From NCBI GenBank assembly GCA_900316505.1, contig ONDH01000017.1:1-52377 (forward strand): DNA of 52,377 bases, given 5' to 3'. Under the pieces are notes generated by a model. That model was not told the DNA's origin, did no database searches, and was given only the letters and a program-made list of their open reading frames with translations. Numbering within the stretch: position 1 is the stretch's first letter; every line of letters starts with the position of its first letter. The DNA is from an uncultured Prevotellaceae bacterium (GTDB lineage: Bacteria; Bacteroidota; Bacteroidia; Bacteroidales; Bacteroidaceae). Positions 42,122-51,973 of the stretch are shown here, one piece after another. The translations under genes were made by a program, and so were the position numbers.

Positions 42122-43390
42122 ATGAAAAAGAAATTATTTACCGCACTCTTGGGTGCATGCATTTGCACAGCTGCATTTGCACAAGTTACGCCCTATGGTT
42201 GGCGAGGTCCTGAACACAATGGTTATTATCCAGACAAGGGACTTTTGAATGAATGGCCAGAAGAAGGACCAGAACTTGTCTTCGAGACAAGCGATGCAGG
42301 TAAGGGATACTCGTCTCCACTCGTGGTGGGCGACAAAGTGCTCCTCACTGGCATGAACGAGGATGAGAACGAAGAGGTGCTGAACTGCTACAATCTCAAA
42401 GGCGAGAAGCAGTACACCGTCTCCTATGGTCATCCTTGGAAGCAGTCATATCCTGAGACACGCACCACACCTGCTGTCGTTGATGGCAAGGCATACGTGG
42501 TCAGTGGTATGGGTGAAGTCGTCTGCATTGATATCAGCGATGGCAAGATTGTTTGGACAGTCAACGCTGGTGAGAAGTATGCTCGTCAGACAGGCATGTG
42601 GGGCACCTCAGAGTGTCCACTCGTCTATGACGATAAAGTCATCTACACTCCTTGTGGCGAACAGACCACCATGGTGGCACTCAACAAGAACACGGGTGAA
42701 GAGGTGTGGAAAAGCCGTCCTCTCAATGAGATGTCAGGCTATGTGTCACCCATCATGATTGAATACAAAGGCAAGCGTCAGATTGTTGGCTCTACAGCAT
42801 TCACCGTTTTTGGTGTGAACCCCGATAATGGTGAAATTGAATGGACTTTCGATGATTGGGGTCCTCGTCACACAGGCAAGCAGAGCAACTTCCAGAACAT
42901 CGTGCCAAATTCAGCTCTCTACAAGGATGGAAAGATTTTCTTCTGTCATGGTTACGACATCAACGGATTCCAGTTGCAGTTGGCAGACGACATGAAGAGC
43001 GTGACTTGTGTATGGCGCACCGAAACCCTCGACACCCATCACGGAGGCTATGTGTTGGTGAATGGCAAAGTGTATGGTTCCAACTGGGTGAACAACAACG
43101 ATGGCAACTGGTGCTGCATCGATTGGGAAACGGGTGAAACCAACTACGAAGAAAAATGGACAGGTGGTGCCGGCAAGGGCTCCATCATCGCTGCCGACAA
43201 CAAGCTCTTCATCTATGATGAGCGTCGTGGTTTTGTAGGTCTCGTCAATCCAACTCCTGAGAAATTCGACGTGGTGAGCAAGTTCCGCATTGCGAAGGGC
43301 AGTGGTCCTTACTGGGCACACATGCACATCGACAACGGCATTCTCTACCTCCGTCATGGCGAGTACTTCGCAGCATATAAAATCAAGTGA
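42122..43390 (+). CDS. Exported PQQ-like beta-propeller protein 5
   Basis: A 422-residue protein with a classical signal peptide (MKKKLFTALLGACICTAAFA, cleavage after AFA). The propeller has typical blades (YGWRGPEHNGYYPDKG, VCIDISDGKIVWTVNAG, MVALNKNTGEEVWKS, GVNPDNGEIEWTFDDWG, CCIDWETGETNYEEKW). Of the five propeller proteins it looks most like the secreted quinoprotein-dehydrogenase-like family, and it is the only one without a membrane anchor. It has no heptamer insert. It begins 12 bases after the permease and ends before a strong terminator, so it closes the cluster. Confidence 0.85.
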   Translation: MKKKLFTALLGACICTAAFAQVTPYGWRGPEHNGYYPDKGLLNEWPEEGPELVFETSDAGKGYSSPLVVGDKVLLTGMNEDENEEVLNCYNLKGEKQYTVSYGHPWKQSYPETRTTPAVVDGKAYVVSGMGEVVCIDISDGKIVWTVNAGEKYARQTGMWGTSECPLVYDDKVIYTPCGEQTTMVALNKNTGEEVWKSRPLNEMSGYVSPIMIEYKGKRQIVGSTAFTVFGVNPDNGEIEWTFDDWGPRHTGKQSNFQNIVPNSALYKDGKIFFCHGYDINGFQLQLADDMKSVTCVWRTETLDTHHGGYVLVNGKVYGSNWVNNNDGNWCCIDWETGETNYEEKWTGGAGKGSIIAADNKLFIYDERRGFVGLVNPTPEKFDVVSKFRIAKGSGPYWAHMHIDNGILYLRHGEYFAAYKIK

Positions 43391-43414
43391 TTTGTTCATA
43401 GACATATCTCTCGT

Positions 43415-43448
43415 AATGCCTCGGCTTGAAAAGTCGGGGCATTTTCTT
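43415..43448 (+). terminator. Terminator closing the redox cluster
   Basis: AATGCCTCGGCTT pairs with AAGTCGGGGCATT (13 positions, with G-U pairs) around GAA, then TTTCTTG. It marks the end of the sixteen-gene run. Confidence 0.85.
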
Positions 43449-43524
43449 GCTTGCAGAGGATGATGGAGTGGTGGAATAAAAATCATTAAAAAAGATTAAC
43501 AGACTATTAAGAAATGCTAAATGG

Positions 43525-43556
43525 TTTGTGTGGTTGGGAAAGGATTTGTACTTTTG
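43525..43556 (+). promoter_or_regulatory. Promoter of the DUF4369 lipoprotein gene
   Basis: TTTG (43525-43528), 20 bases, TACTTTTG (43549-43556). The start codon is 30 bases downstream. Confidence 0.75.
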
Positions 43557-43585
43557 CATGCATATATCAAAAGAAATTGACGGAG

Positions 43586-44287
43586 ATGAAACGTATTCTG
43601 CGTATAGGACTTTGTGTGTTGGCACCCATGATGGCGCTGATGGCATGCTCCACCAGTTACAACATTACAGGCACAGCGTTGCAGTCATTCTACGACGGTG
43701 ACATGGTGTATCTGCGCCCGATTGGTGGTGAAGACACAAAGGCGGTTGATTCATGCAAGATATTGCATGGCGCTTTCACAATGACGGGTCCTGTGGATTC
43801 TGTGATGTGTGTGAGGATGTTCTTCGGAAAGAGTGGCGACAATATTCCGATTATTCTTGAAGAAGGCAACATCAAGGTCATTGACTTGAACAATGCCATG
43901 AAGGTGGAAGGCACTCCGTTGAATGATAAGTTCTATGCTTTCATGACACAGCGTGATTCGCTGATGTTCCTTTTGCAGGAGTTGCCACGCAAGGAGAGTA
44001 CAATGATTTTGGATGGTTACGACCACGATGAGATTCTTCGCGAATTGGGCGAAGAGGAAGGTGGTTTGCGCATGGCGATAGATAAATTGGAAACAGATTT
44101 CGTCACAGCCAATTTCGACAATGTGTTAGGCTTGACTTATTTCCTGGTGCTTTGCGACAATGCCTATAATCAGTTTGGTTTTCCAACCACCACACCACAG
44201 ATTGATGAAATCTATGGCAGGGCACCCGAAGCGTTCAAGGCGAACAAGGACGTGAAAGGCTATATGAGTCTTTGTGAAGGGAAATAG
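43586..44287 (+). CDS. DUF4369 lipoprotein
   Basis: A 233-residue lipoprotein starting MKRILRIGLCVLAPMMALMAC, lipobox Cys at residue 21. An upstream in-frame ATG at 43514 is rejected because the promoter box lies within it. The mature part shows a DUF4369 domain (YLRPIGGEDTKAVDSCKI, GAFTMTGPVDSV, NIPIILEEGNIKV), a beta-rich domain that in Bacteroidota usually precedes a thioredoxin-like domain. Here there is no thioredoxin domain, only a helical C-terminal part. It is probably outer-membrane attached; function unknown. It has its own promoter and is not part of the redox operon. Confidence 0.78.
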   Translation: MKRILRIGLCVLAPMMALMACSTSYNITGTALQSFYDGDMVYLRPIGGEDTKAVDSCKILHGAFTMTGPVDSVMCVRMFFGKSGDNIPIILEEGNIKVIDLNNAMKVEGTPLNDKFYAFMTQRDSLMFLLQELPRKESTMILDGYDHDEILRELGEEEGGLRMAIDKLETDFVTANFDNVLGLTYFLVLCDNAYNQFGFPTTTPQIDEIYGRAPEAFKANKDVKGYMSLCEGK

Positions 44288-44302
44288 ATGTAAATTAAAA
44301 AC

Positions 44303-44397
44303 TAAAAGTTAAAAACTAAAAGTATAAGTTACCTTTGCAAACGGGACACCAACATCCCGAATGGTAGGTAACTTATACTTTTAGTTTTTAACTTTTA
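44303..44397. terminator. 32-bp perfect inverted repeat between convergent genes
   Basis: The 32 bases at 44303-44334 are perfectly complementary to 44366-44397. The 31-base loop carries an inner stem, CGGGA (44342-44346) with TCCCG (44355-44359). The arms include two heptamer-like units (TTAAAAACTAAAAG). It lies between a rightward lipoprotein gene and the leftward rho gene and can serve as a terminator on both strands. A TACCTTTG word in it may be chance. Confidence 0.85.
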
Positions 44398-44399
44398 AC

Positions 44400-46376
44400 T
44401 TACCCGTTCATGCTGATCAGGAATTCTTCGTTGTTCTTCGTGCGTTCGATTTGTTTCATCACGAAGTCCATTGCTTCCATAGAGGTCATGTCGGCAAGGT
44501 GGTTGCGGAGCACCCACATGCGGTTGAGCGTCGTCTGGTCTTGCAGCAAGTCATCACGGCGAGTAGAAGATGCCGTGAGGTTGACAGCTGGGAAGACACG
44601 CTTGTTGGCAAGACTGCGGTCAAGCTGCAGTTCCATGTTACCTGTACCCTTGAATTCCTCGAAGATGACTTCATCCATCTTGGAACCCGTGTCGATGAGG
44701 GCAGTGGCGATGATGGTCAACGAACCGCCATTCTCAATGTTGCGGGCAGCACCGAAGAAGCGCTTGGGCTTGTGGAGTGCGTTGGCATCCACACCACCTG
44801 AAAGCACCTTTCCTGATGCAGGAGATACTGTATTGTAAGCACGCGCAAGTCGGGTGATGGAGTCAAGGAAAATGACCACATCGTGTCCACTTTCCACCAT
44901 GCGCTTTGCCTTTTCCAGCACGATGCCGGCAATCTTCACGTGATTCTCTGCAGGCGCATCGAAGGTGCTGGCAATCACTTCTGCATTCACCGTGCGTGCC
45001 ATGTCCGTCACTTCCTCCGGACGCTCATCGATGAGGAGCATCATGAGGTAAGCCTCTGGATGGTTGGCAGCGATGGAGTTGGCAATGTCCTTCATCAGCA
45101 TGGTCTTACCCGTTTTGGGTTGTGCCACGATGAGGGCACGCTGTCCTTTACCGATAGGGGAGAAGAGATCCACCACACGGGAAGACTTGCTGTCGTCATA
45201 GCCCTTGCAAAGCTTGAACTTCTCGTCGGGGAAGAGTGGGGTGAGGAACTCAAATCCCACGCGGTCACGCACACGTGCTGGGTCGCAACCGTTGATTTTC
45301 TCCACACTCACAAGTGGGAAGAAACGCTCACCCTCTTTAGGAGGACGCACGAGACCGTCCACCACATCACCTGTCTTCAAACCATAATGCTTGATTTGCT
45401 GCAACGTCACATACACATCATCGGGAGATGGCAAGTAGTTGTAATCACTGCTGCGAAGGAAACCGTAGTTGTCCACTGTTTCCAGCACACCGCTTACACG
45501 GATGATGTTGTCGAAGTCGTATGGCTTCTCCTTGACAGCTTTCTCCTTGCGGATTGGTTGTGCCATAGGAATGAAATCGTCGAAAGGAGGTTCCTCATAC
45601 ATGGGTTGTCTGTTATCCTCCATCTGCTGTCTGCTATCGAAACGGTCAAACACGCTCACAGCAGGGATGTATGAATTGTCCACAGGAACATCTTGCAGGA
45701 TGATGAAATCGGAGTCGGCGGCAGCCTTAGCCGTTTCTTCTGCTGTAGAGAAGATGGTCTTGGGATGACTCTCAGAAGGGGTGTATGCCTCTTCGGGCAC
45801 GATAGCCTCTGGCACAACAGGCATCTCCGTCATCTCCTCGACAGTTTCTTCCTGAACAGCCACAACCTCTTCTTCCTTCACCTTCGGCTTTCTTCCACGC
45901 TTCTTGGGAGCAGGAGCTTCTTCAGCTGCAGCTTCTGCCACACTCTCTTCCACCTTCACCTCTTCCACTTCTTCCTTCACCTTGGGTTTTCTTCCGCGCT
46001 TTTTAGGTTCTGGTGCTGCTTCAGCAACTGGTGCTTCCTCTGCGGGTGCCGTGGCAAGCATTGCCTTCTCATCGTCAGAAAAAGCGGCAAACAGCGACTC
46101 GTCCTTTGTCACCTTCATGGTCTTGTCAATCTTCTTTGCCTTGTCCTGATTGGCAGTATAAACGCGGTCAACACTCTTGATGCTGACACGTGAACGCTTG
46201 CGTCCGCTCTTTTCAGAGGCAGCCGCAGTGGAGGCAAAGTTAGTGGCTTGTTCGTCGATGATGGTCAAACGCAAGGTGAGATCGTCCATCTTCTCAGCAT
46301 TCTTGATGCCCAGATCTTTGGCAATGCTGAGCAACTCTTCCTTCTCCTTGCGGTTAAGTTCTTCTAAATTGTACAT
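44400..46376 (-). CDS. rho: Transcription termination factor Rho
   Basis: A 658-residue Rho. The N-terminal helical domain starts [17 protein letters not shown], so the start is placed at 46376 and not at an upstream ATG. Residues 70-240 are an acidic/basic insertion with [12 protein letters not shown] repeats (AT-hook-like), common in Bacteroidota Rho. Next come the cold-shock RNA-binding fold ([16 protein letters not shown]) and the RecA-type ATPase with Walker [26 protein letters not shown], and a C-terminal ring part. It ends transcription at unstructured C-rich RNA. The 5' leader is about 180 bases and could allow autoregulation. Confidence 0.96.
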   Translation of the reverse strand: MYNLEELNRKEKEELLSIAKDLGIKNAEKMDDLTLRLTIIDEQATNFASTAAASEKSGRKRSRVSIKSVDRVYTANQDKAKKIDKTMKVTKDESLFAAFSDDEKAMLATAPAEEAPVAEAAPEPKKRGRKPKVKEEVEEVKVEESVAEAAAEEAPAPKKRGRKPKVKEEEVVAVQEETVEEMTEMPVVPEAIVPEEAYTPSESHPKTIFSTAEETAKAAADSDFIILQDVPVDNSYIPAVSVFDRFDSRQQMEDNRQPMYEEPPFDDFIPMAQPIRKEKAVKEKPYDFDNIIRVSGVLETVDNYGFLRSSDYNYLPSPDDVYVTLQQIKHYGLKTGDVVDGLVRPPKEGERFFPLVSVEKINGCDPARVRDRVGFEFLTPLFPDEKFKLCKGYDDSKSSRVVDLFSPIGKGQRALIVAQPKTGKTMLMKDIANSIAANHPEAYLMMLLIDERPEEVTDMARTVNAEVIASTFDAPAENHVKIAGIVLEKAKRMVESGHDVVIFLDSITRLARAYNTVSPASGKVLSGGVDANALHKPKRFFGAARNIENGGSLTIIATALIDTGSKMDEVIFEEFKGTGNMELQLDRSLANKRVFPAVNLTASSTRRDDLLQDQTTLNRMWVLRNHLADMTSMEAMDFVMKQIERTKNNEEFLISMNG

Positions 46377-46565
46377 AAGTTGTAGATTTGTCGGCAGTGC
46401 GGTTTGTGTTTGTCTGGTTGGTAGTGACAACGAAGCCATATATGACTCCATCACTGTGGTAAAACCGCAAGACCGTATAAATAGTTTAGAATGATATTTG
46501 AGATTGGTGTTTTTGAGACAATGTTTATCTTCCTAAATGTGTTCAGTTGTCTCAAAAAGATGGTG

Positions 46566-46595
46566 CAAAAGTAGTGATTATTTTTGAAACCGCAA
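46566..46595 (-). promoter_or_regulatory. rho promoter
   Basis: On the minus strand, TTG (46593-46595), 19 bases, then TACTTTTG (46566-46573). It lies between rho and the engB terminator. Confidence 0.7.
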
Positions 46596-46603
46596 ATCTT
46601 TTT

Positions 46604-46637
46604 GCAAAAAAATGCTCAGGAAATTGCTCCTGAGCAT
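46604..46637 (-). terminator. Terminator of the leftward engB operon
   Basis: A perfect 10-bp stem, ATGCTCAGGA (46612-46621) with TCCTGAGCAT (46628-46637), loop of six, followed on the minus strand by seven T. It begins four bases after the engB stop. Confidence 0.92.
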
Positions 46638-46640
46638 GAC

Positions 46641-47243
46641 TTATAGGCTTTTATTGATGTTTTCGATGTAATCCAGCAGTTCATCCTTGCCCAATTTGCT
46701 GGTGGCGCTGGTGATGAAATAGGGGGGGAGTTCCTCCCATTCCTCTCTCAGCACATCCAGGTATTTCTCTGCAGCCGGCTTCACTTTCGATGGCGCCAGT
46801 TTGTCTGCCTTGGTGAAGACGATGGCGAAGGGCACCCCGTTGCTGCCGAGGAAGTGCAGGAAAGCAAGGTCCACCTTTTGCGGGTCATGCCTGATGTCGA
46901 TGAGCACGAACAGACAGGTCAGCTGTTCACGTTCCAGCACATAGCTGCTGATCATCGTCTTCAGCTTCTCCATGGCACTCTTGCCACGTTGGGCATAACC
47001 ATATCCGGGCAAATCGACCAGATACCACTGCTCGTTGATGAGGAAGTGGTTGATGCACATGGTCTTTCCGGGTGTGGAAGAGGTGAGTGCAAGGTTCTTC
47101 CTGCCGGTGAGCGCATTGATGAGCGACGACTTTCCCACGTTGCTTCGTCCGATGAACGCATATTCGGGACGTCCGTCAGTGGGACATTGTGTGTGGTTGG
47201 GCTTAGAGCCGATGTAAGTGGCTGATGTGATGTTCATTGTCAT
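46641..47243 (-). CDS. engB: Ribosome biogenesis GTPase EngB (YihA/YsxC)
   Basis: A 200-residue GTPase needed for assembly of the large ribosomal subunit. Motifs: G1 [11 protein letters not shown]3 [10 protein letters not shown]4 TKADKL, and the G5-like TSATSKLG. Full length. The ATG overlaps the TGA of uup (ATGA), so translation is coupled; an alternative start is two codons later. It is the last gene of the leftward operon. Confidence 0.93.
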   Translation of the reverse strand: MTMNITSATYIGSKPNHTQCPTDGRPEYAFIGRSNVGKSSLINALTGRKNLALTSSTPGKTMCINHFLINEQWYLVDLPGYGYAQRGKSAMEKLKTMISSYVLEREQLTCLFVLIDIRHDPQKVDLAFLHFLGSNGVPFAIVFTKADKLAPSKVKPAAEKYLDVLREEWEELPPYFITSATSKLGKDELLDYIENINKSL

Positions 47244-49000
47244 GCAAATTCTGATAGTTCGAGCCAGCGCATCTCCTTCTCTTCCAGTTCCTCGGTGAGC
47301 AGGGGCAGGCGTTTGCTCATGTTCGTGATTTCGTCCACCGAGGTGGTGCCTCCGCAGAGCGCTGTCTCTATTTGTTTCTTCTCCGCTTCAAGGGCGGCGA
47401 TGTCCTTTTCCAGTTGGCTGAACTCCTGTCGTTCCTTGAACGTAAGTTTTCTGGCACGGTTCTGGTTTCTTCCGTCAGGCTTCTTCTCCTCCTTGACCGG
47501 TGCTTTCTCTGCCGACAGCTGCTTCTCGTTCTGTTCCTTCCAATCGCGATATTGGCTGTAACTGCCAGGGAAATCCTGAATGTCGCCGTTGCCGTGGAAC
47601 ACCAGTGTGTGGTCAACCACCCTGTCCATGAAGTAGCGGTCGTGGCTTACGATGATGAGACATCCGCGGAAGTTCTTCAGATAGTCCTCGAGAATCTGCA
47701 GCGTCACGATGTCCAGGTCGTTGGTCGGCTCGTCGAGGATGAGAAAGTTCGGTGCCTTCATCAACACCGTGCAGAGATAGAGCCTGCGCTTTTCTCCACC
47801 GCTCAACTTGTAGATGTAGCTGTATTGCTCTTCAGGTGGAAAGAGGAAGTGTTGCAGGAACTGACCTGCCGAAAGCTTCTCTCCGTTTCCCATGTCCACA
47901 TATTCAGCGATGTCCCTCACGGCATCAATCACCTTCTGGTCATCTTTGAATGCCATGCCCTGCTGCGAATAGTAGCCGAAACGCACCGTCTCACCGATGT
48001 CGATGGTGCCGCTGTCGTGTGGTTCCACGCCGAGCAGCATCTTCACAAATGTCGATTTACCTGTACCGTTGTTACCCACGATGCCCAGCTTCTCATAACG
48101 TGCGAAGTTATAGTTGAAGTCTTTCAGGATGACGTGCTCGCCAAAAGCCTTGCACACGTGCTTTGCCTCAAAAATCTTGTTGCCGATATAAGTGCCGCCC
48201 ATTTCCAGCCGCACATTGCGCTCCTCGATGCGTTGCTTCGCCCGTTTCTCCAGTTCGTAGAACGACTCAATCCTGTAGCGAGCTTTCGAAGTGCGGGCAC
48301 AAGGGGTTGAACGCATCCATTCCAGTTCCGTTCTGTACAGGTTGTTCGCACGGGCAATCTCCGCGTTCATGTTATCAATGCGCTCCTGCCGTTTCTCCAG
48401 ATAGTAGGAGTAGTTTCCCTTGTAGGTGTAGATGCGCGAGTCATCCATTTCGATGATGCTCGAACAGATGCGGTCAAGGAAGTAGCGGTCATGTGTCACC
48501 ATCAGGATGGCCATCGTCGAACGGCTCAGCATGTTCTCCAACCATTCAATCATTTCCAAGTCGAGGTGGTTGGTCGGCTCGTCGAGGATGAGCAGGTCAG
48601 GCTCTCCTGCCAGCACTCTCGACAGGGCGATGCGCTTGATTTGTCCACCGCTCAGTTGCGATTCCTGTCTTGCCGCTTCCTCCTCCGTTATTTTCATCTG
48701 TGTGAGGAACCGCTTGTACCTTTGCAGGTATTCCTCGCTCTTACCCTCCAGCGCCTGAGCCTCGATGGTGGGCGTCTGTTCCAGATACCCCACTTTCAAG
48801 TCATTGCGGAAAATCATCGTGCCGCCATCGTCACCCTCTTTCCCTGCGATGATGCTCAGCAGGGTGGATTTTCCCGTACCGTTCTTGGCAATGAGCCCGA
48901 TGTGCTCACGCTCGTTGATGGTGAACGAGATGTCAGCAAACAGCACGCGGTGTCCGATGCGCTTGGTCAGTCCTTTGATTTCGAGATAGGGGCTTGGCAT
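47240..49000 (-). CDS. uup: ABC-F ATPase, Uup-like
   Basis: A 586-residue soluble protein with two ATPase domains. Walker A sequences are [11 protein letters not shown] and [11 protein letters not shown]; signatures are [12 protein letters not shown] and [10 protein letters not shown]; both Walker B parts end in LDEPTN. A linker of the Uup type ([19 protein letters not shown]) and a C-terminal coiled coil (from about 520, [15 protein letters not shown]) favour Uup over EttA. ABC-F proteins bind ribosomes to relieve stalling; Uup also affects transposon excision and branched DNA. It starts six bases after the CbiK-like gene ends. Confidence 0.85.
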   Translation of the reverse strand: MPSPYLEIKGLTKRIGHRVLFADISFTINEREHIGLIAKNGTGKSTLLSIIAGKEGDDGGTMIFRNDLKVGYLEQTPTIEAQALEGKSEEYLQRYKRFLTQMKITEEEAARQESQLSGGQIKRIALSRVLAGEPDLLILDEPTNHLDLEMIEWLENMLSRSTMAILMVTHDRYFLDRICSSIIEMDDSRIYTYKGNYSYYLEKRQERIDNMNAEIARANNLYRTELEWMRSTPCARTSKARYRIESFYELEKRAKQRIEERNVRLEMGGTYIGNKIFEAKHVCKAFGEHVILKDFNYNFARYEKLGIVGNNGTGKSTFVKMLLGVEPHDSGTIDIGETVRFGYYSQQGMAFKDDQKVIDAVRDIAEYVDMGNGEKLSAGQFLQHFLFPPEEQYSYIYKLSGGEKRRLYLCTVLMKAPNFLILDEPTNDLDIVTLQILEDYLKNFRGCLIIVSHDRYFMDRVVDHTLVFHGNGDIQDFPGSYSQYRDWKEQNEKQLSAEKAPVKEEKKPDGRNQNRARKLTFKERQEFSQLEKDIAALEAEKKQIETALCGGTTSVDEITNMSKRLPLLTEELEEKEMRWLELSEFA

Positions 49001-49006
49001 AGGGCT

Positions 49007-49873
49007 TTATCGGGTGGTGATTTTCTGTTCTTTGGGAGTGAGGCGGCGAAACTTCTCTGCATGGCGCACGTGTTGCTCAAAGAGCTGGATGATGCCTTCC
49101 TGCTCCATCAGAGTGCGCGTTTCAGCCGTGACCTTATATCCTGCCTGTTGCAGCTTCTTGGTCATCTCTCCACGCATGGCGCCGTTTACTTCTCCATTGA
49201 AGGGGACGAGGCGCACCTTCTTGATTTTTCCCATCTTCAGCACCTTGATGAGGTGGTCGATGGTGGGGATGCCATTTGTGGTGGCGAGCAGCCAGCTTCC
49301 GTCACTTTCGTCGCGCAGTGAGTACTCCAGCATCATGAATGAAGCGTCACCCTCATCGTCACTTGGGCACACCAGCACACTCACCTCTTTCGGCATTGTG
49401 CCGAACGTCTTGATGACGAGATCTGCCACCTCCTGATAATCTTCCACGTCGCTCAGCAATGGCTCTCCCATTCGCAGGTGCTTGAACTTTCCCTTGGCAC
49501 CCTCCACCATGTGGCGCAGATACTGCACGTCAAGGTCGTTCGTGATGTCCGACGGCTGCACCAGCACATGTGTGTAACCGTCCTTCTCCAGTTGGGCGAA
49601 GAGTTCGTCGGGGTCAGGTGCCGTTGGCATCGCTCCCTGTGTGGTGCAAGCCTCACGGTAGTCGCAGTTGGGGTAGATTTCACGCAGTTTCAGCGTGAGG
49701 CGGTCAATCCCTTGTTGACCGATGCCGCTTTGGGCGTCTTTGTGTACAGCCACCACCACAGCCTTGTCATCGTCCTTCATCGACTCAAACATGTCCTGCT
49801 CCATTGTCTCCTGAGCCCAAAGGGATAGGGTGGTGGAAAGTGCGGCAAGGGTGAAAACGATAAGTCTATTCAT
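49007..49873 (-). CDS. Exported CbiK-like (cobaltochelatase family) protein, probably degenerate
   Basis: A 288-residue protein with a signal peptide (MNRLIVFTLAALSTTLSLWA). The body follows CbiK, the anaerobic sirohydrochlorin cobaltochelatase: LREIYPNCDYREACTTQG, EKDGYTHVLVQPSDI, GIPTIDHLIKVLKMGKIKKV, LVPFN. The metal-binding histidines appear lost: the usual VLMGHG region reads VLVCPSDDE, and the AGDHANND region reads NGEVNGAMRGE. It is therefore perhaps a tetrapyrrole-binding protein and not a chelatase. It overlaps the FecE-like gene by eight bases, which hints at haem or iron-complex transport. Confidence 0.72.
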   Translation of the reverse strand: MNRLIVFTLAALSTTLSLWAQETMEQDMFESMKDDDKAVVVAVHKDAQSGIGQQGIDRLTLKLREIYPNCDYREACTTQGAMPTAPDPDELFAQLEKDGYTHVLVQPSDITNDLDVQYLRHMVEGAKGKFKHLRMGEPLLSDVEDYQEVADLVIKTFGTMPKEVSVLVCPSDDEGDASFMMLEYSLRDESDGSWLLATTNGIPTIDHLIKVLKMGKIKKVRLVPFNGEVNGAMRGEMTKKLQQAGYKVTAETRTLMEQEGIIQLFEQHVRHAEKFRRLTPKEQKITTR

Positions 49874-50942
49874 ACGGATTCATTTCAGCAGCCTCTCTGA
49901 TGGCTGATATGTGATACTTCGTGATGGCAGGCACAATCATGTGCAGCAGGTGCGCCATCTTCTCCACCTTCACCGTCTCTTTTCCCTGCTCGATGAGACG
50001 GTATGTTCCATCGCCAGGTATCTTGATGACCACGTCAGTGCTGGCGTTGGTACCCTCTGCCGAATCTACAGGCTTCATGCCGTTGCGCATCAGTGCCTTG
50101 CTGCAGAGACGGTATTCGAGCGTGTCCTTCCTGCCCTCCACGATGATGTCTCTGGCGGTCTCATGCTCGATGGAGAAGGTGCACGACTCGCGGTCAAACA
50201 TCATGTTCTCCTTCGCGAAATAGCGTTCAATGCTGCCGTCGATGCTCAAGTCTTCAGGCATGCCGGTGGTCAGTCCTTTCTCATGGTCGAGCAGCCACAC
50301 CTGATCAGCCACCTGCAGGGCATGTTCCAAATCGTGCGTGCTCATGAAGATGGTCTTCTTCAGCGCCTTTGCCAGACGGTGCAGCAGGAGCATCATGGCG
50401 ATTTTGCTGGGGTAGTCAAGATAGGCGGTCGGTTCGTCCAGCAGGATGATGGGTGTCTCCTGTGCAATCGCCTTCGCAATCATCACCTTCTGCCGTTCAC
50501 CATCCGAGAGCGTCTGCATCTTTCGGGGAGCCAGTTCCTCGATGCCCACCCATCCGAGACTCTTCTTCACCATCATCTTGTCCTTCTCGCGCAGTTTGCC
50601 CCAGAATCCTGTATAGGGACTTCTTCCCATCGCCACCACCTCCTCGGCAGTCATGTTCTTGATGTCCGAATTGTCCGTCAGCACCACACTCATCAGCTGT
50701 GCCAGCTCCTTACTCTGATACTCCTTGACGTTTCGTCCCATCACCTCCACCTGACCGCTCAGTGCAGGTTGGAAAGCCGCCAGTGTGCGCAGCAGTGTCG
50801 ATTTGCCCGCTCCGTTCGGTCCCAGCAGACAAGTCATCTCCCCGCTGTTCAGCTTTGCGTTCAATCCTGAGGCAATCACCTTGTCGCCTCCCTTCAACTT
50901 ATATCCCGTGGATAAATCTTTCAGTTCTATCGATATGCTCAT
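49866..50942 (-). CDS. FecE-type ABC transporter ATPase with C-terminal extension
   Basis: A 358-residue ATPase of the iron-siderophore/haem/B12 group (FecE, HmuV, BtuD). Walker A GPNGAGKSTLL, signature TLSDGERQKVMIAKAI, Walker B IILLDEPTAYLD, H-loop STHDLEHA. The signature has SDGE where most have SGGE, which is usual in this group. The 100 residues after the ATPase fold (about 250-358) are not part of the standard protein and I do not recognise them. No permease or binding protein is adjacent, which is unusual. The start is 50942, just after the promoter. Confidence 0.85.
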   Translation of the reverse strand: MSISIELKDLSTGYKLKGGDKVIASGLNAKLNSGEMTCLLGPNGAGKSTLLRTLAAFQPALSGQVEVMGRNVKEYQSKELAQLMSVVLTDNSDIKNMTAEEVVAMGRSPYTGFWGKLREKDKMMVKKSLGWVGIEELAPRKMQTLSDGERQKVMIAKAIAQETPIILLDEPTAYLDYPSKIAMMLLLHRLAKALKKTIFMSTHDLEHALQVADQVWLLDHEKGLTTGMPEDLSIDGSIERYFAKENMMFDRESCTFSIEHETARDIIVEGRKDTLEYRLCSKALMRNGMKPVDSAEGTNASTDVVIKIPGDGTYRLIEQGKETVKVEKMAHLLHMIVPAITKYHISAIREAAEMNPYE

Positions 50943-50950
50943 AATGAGTG

Positions 50951-50980
50951 CAAAGTTAGTGAAAGCCGAACACAATACAA
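50951..50980 (-). promoter_or_regulatory. Promoter of the fecE-like/cbiK-like/uup/engB operon
   Basis: Minus strand TTG (50978-50980), 19 bases, TAACTTTG (50951-50958). The -33 element is within the 87-bp tandem repeat. Confidence 0.72.
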
Positions 50981-51160
50981 AATAAAAAGCTCGATTTTTA
51001 TTTTTATTGTTGAGGTACATCCTAAGTTCGGCGAAGCCAACGTCCGATTAAGCCGAACACAATACAAAATAAAAAGCTCGATTTTTATTTTTATTGTTGA
51101 GGCGCATCCTAAGTTCGGCGAAGCCAACGTCCGATTAAGCCGAACACAATACAACATAAA
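50965..51160. repeat. 87-bp tandem repeat, 2.2 copies
   Basis: Units start at 50965, 51052 and 51139 (partial). They are nearly identical. Each contains a hairpin of AAAATAAAAA with TTTTTATTTT (loop GCTCGA) and a second of GTTCGGC with GCCGAAC, the latter spanning the junction of units. Copy number may vary between strains and could affect the operon promoter. Confidence 0.88.
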
Positions 51161-51314
51161 ACTACGAATTAGACAAATTAGACAAATTTTTCAATAGCGG
51201 ATTTTGGTGATTTTTGAAAAAAGTTATTCTTTTGTTTGGTGGGTAGAAGAAAATGTGCTTAATTTGCAACCGAATGTAATGAATTCGCAATCGCGAATCT
51301 TGAAATTGGTTTAT

Positions 51315-51566
51315 ATGGAAATTGCAATCAATAGGAAGGTTTATCAGCAGGCACAAATGTATGCTCAGGGGCAAGGGCTGAATCTTGGCTCAGTCATTGA
51401 GAACTTTCTTGTGCAGTTGATTAGTAGAAATAAAAATTCAGTTGAGAAGGAAACGGTAACACCAGATGCAGTGATGAGCTTGCTTGGTGCAGGCGATTCT
51501 GTATCCACAGACGATTTGAATGGACGCGAAGCCTATTATCATTATCTGGAAGAGAAACACCGATGA
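51315..51566 (+). CDS. Antitoxin of a PIN-domain toxin-antitoxin pair
   Basis: An 83-residue protein starting MEIAINRKVYQQAQMYAQ. An in-frame ATG at 51204 would add an unlikely hydrophobic-aromatic N-terminus. Residues 1-40 look like a ribbon-helix-helix DNA-binding part with the antitoxin pattern of the DUF6364 type; the rest (SVSTDDLNGREAYYHYLEEK) would bind the toxin. Its stop overlaps the toxin start (ATGA), as in most type II pairs. Confidence 0.7.
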   Translation: MEIAINRKVYQQAQMYAQGQGLNLGSVIENFLVQLISRNKNSVEKETVTPDAVMSLLGAGDSVSTDDLNGREAYYHYLEEKHR

Positions 51567-51973
51567 AAAAACTATTTCTTGATACAAACATTGTGATAGA
51601 CTTGCTTGACAAGCGTGAACCATTTTGTTATGACGCCGTGCGTCTGTTCACGATGGCATATAACAAGAAAGTGCAATTGCTTGTCTCCCCAATGACCTAT
51701 GCAACAGCATCCTTTTTGCTGCGTAAGCATGGCACGGAAGAAGTGAGGAGACTTCTTAATAATTTCCGTCTGCTTTCACGAGTTACAACTGCCAATGAGA
51801 GGACTGTTGATGAATCCCTCGTTTCTCAATTTGCCGATTTTGAAGATGCCTTGCAGTACTATTCTGCGCTGACGGCAAAGGCTGAAGCAATTATTACTCG
51901 CAATAAAAAGGATTTTGCCAATTCCAAGATACCAGTAATGACAGCAGGAGAGTATTTGGCTGCACGCATTTAA
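51563..51973 (+). CDS. PIN-domain toxin (VapC-like ribonuclease)
   Basis: A 136-residue PIN-domain protein. The first acidic residue is in LFLDTNIVIDLL (D7), the middle one probably in NERTVDESL, and the later group in FADFEDALQYYSALTAKAEAIITRNKKDF, whose DFEDA and TRNKKDF are typical. Acidic active-site residues look complete, so the toxin is probably active; most relatives cleave RNA. It overlaps the antitoxin by four bases. Confidence 0.85.
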   Translation: MKKLFLDTNIVIDLLDKREPFCYDAVRLFTMAYNKKVQLLVSPMTYATASFLLRKHGTEEVRRLLNNFRLLSRVTTANERTVDESLVSQFADFEDALQYYSALTAKAEAIITRNKKDFANSKIPVMTAGEYLAARI

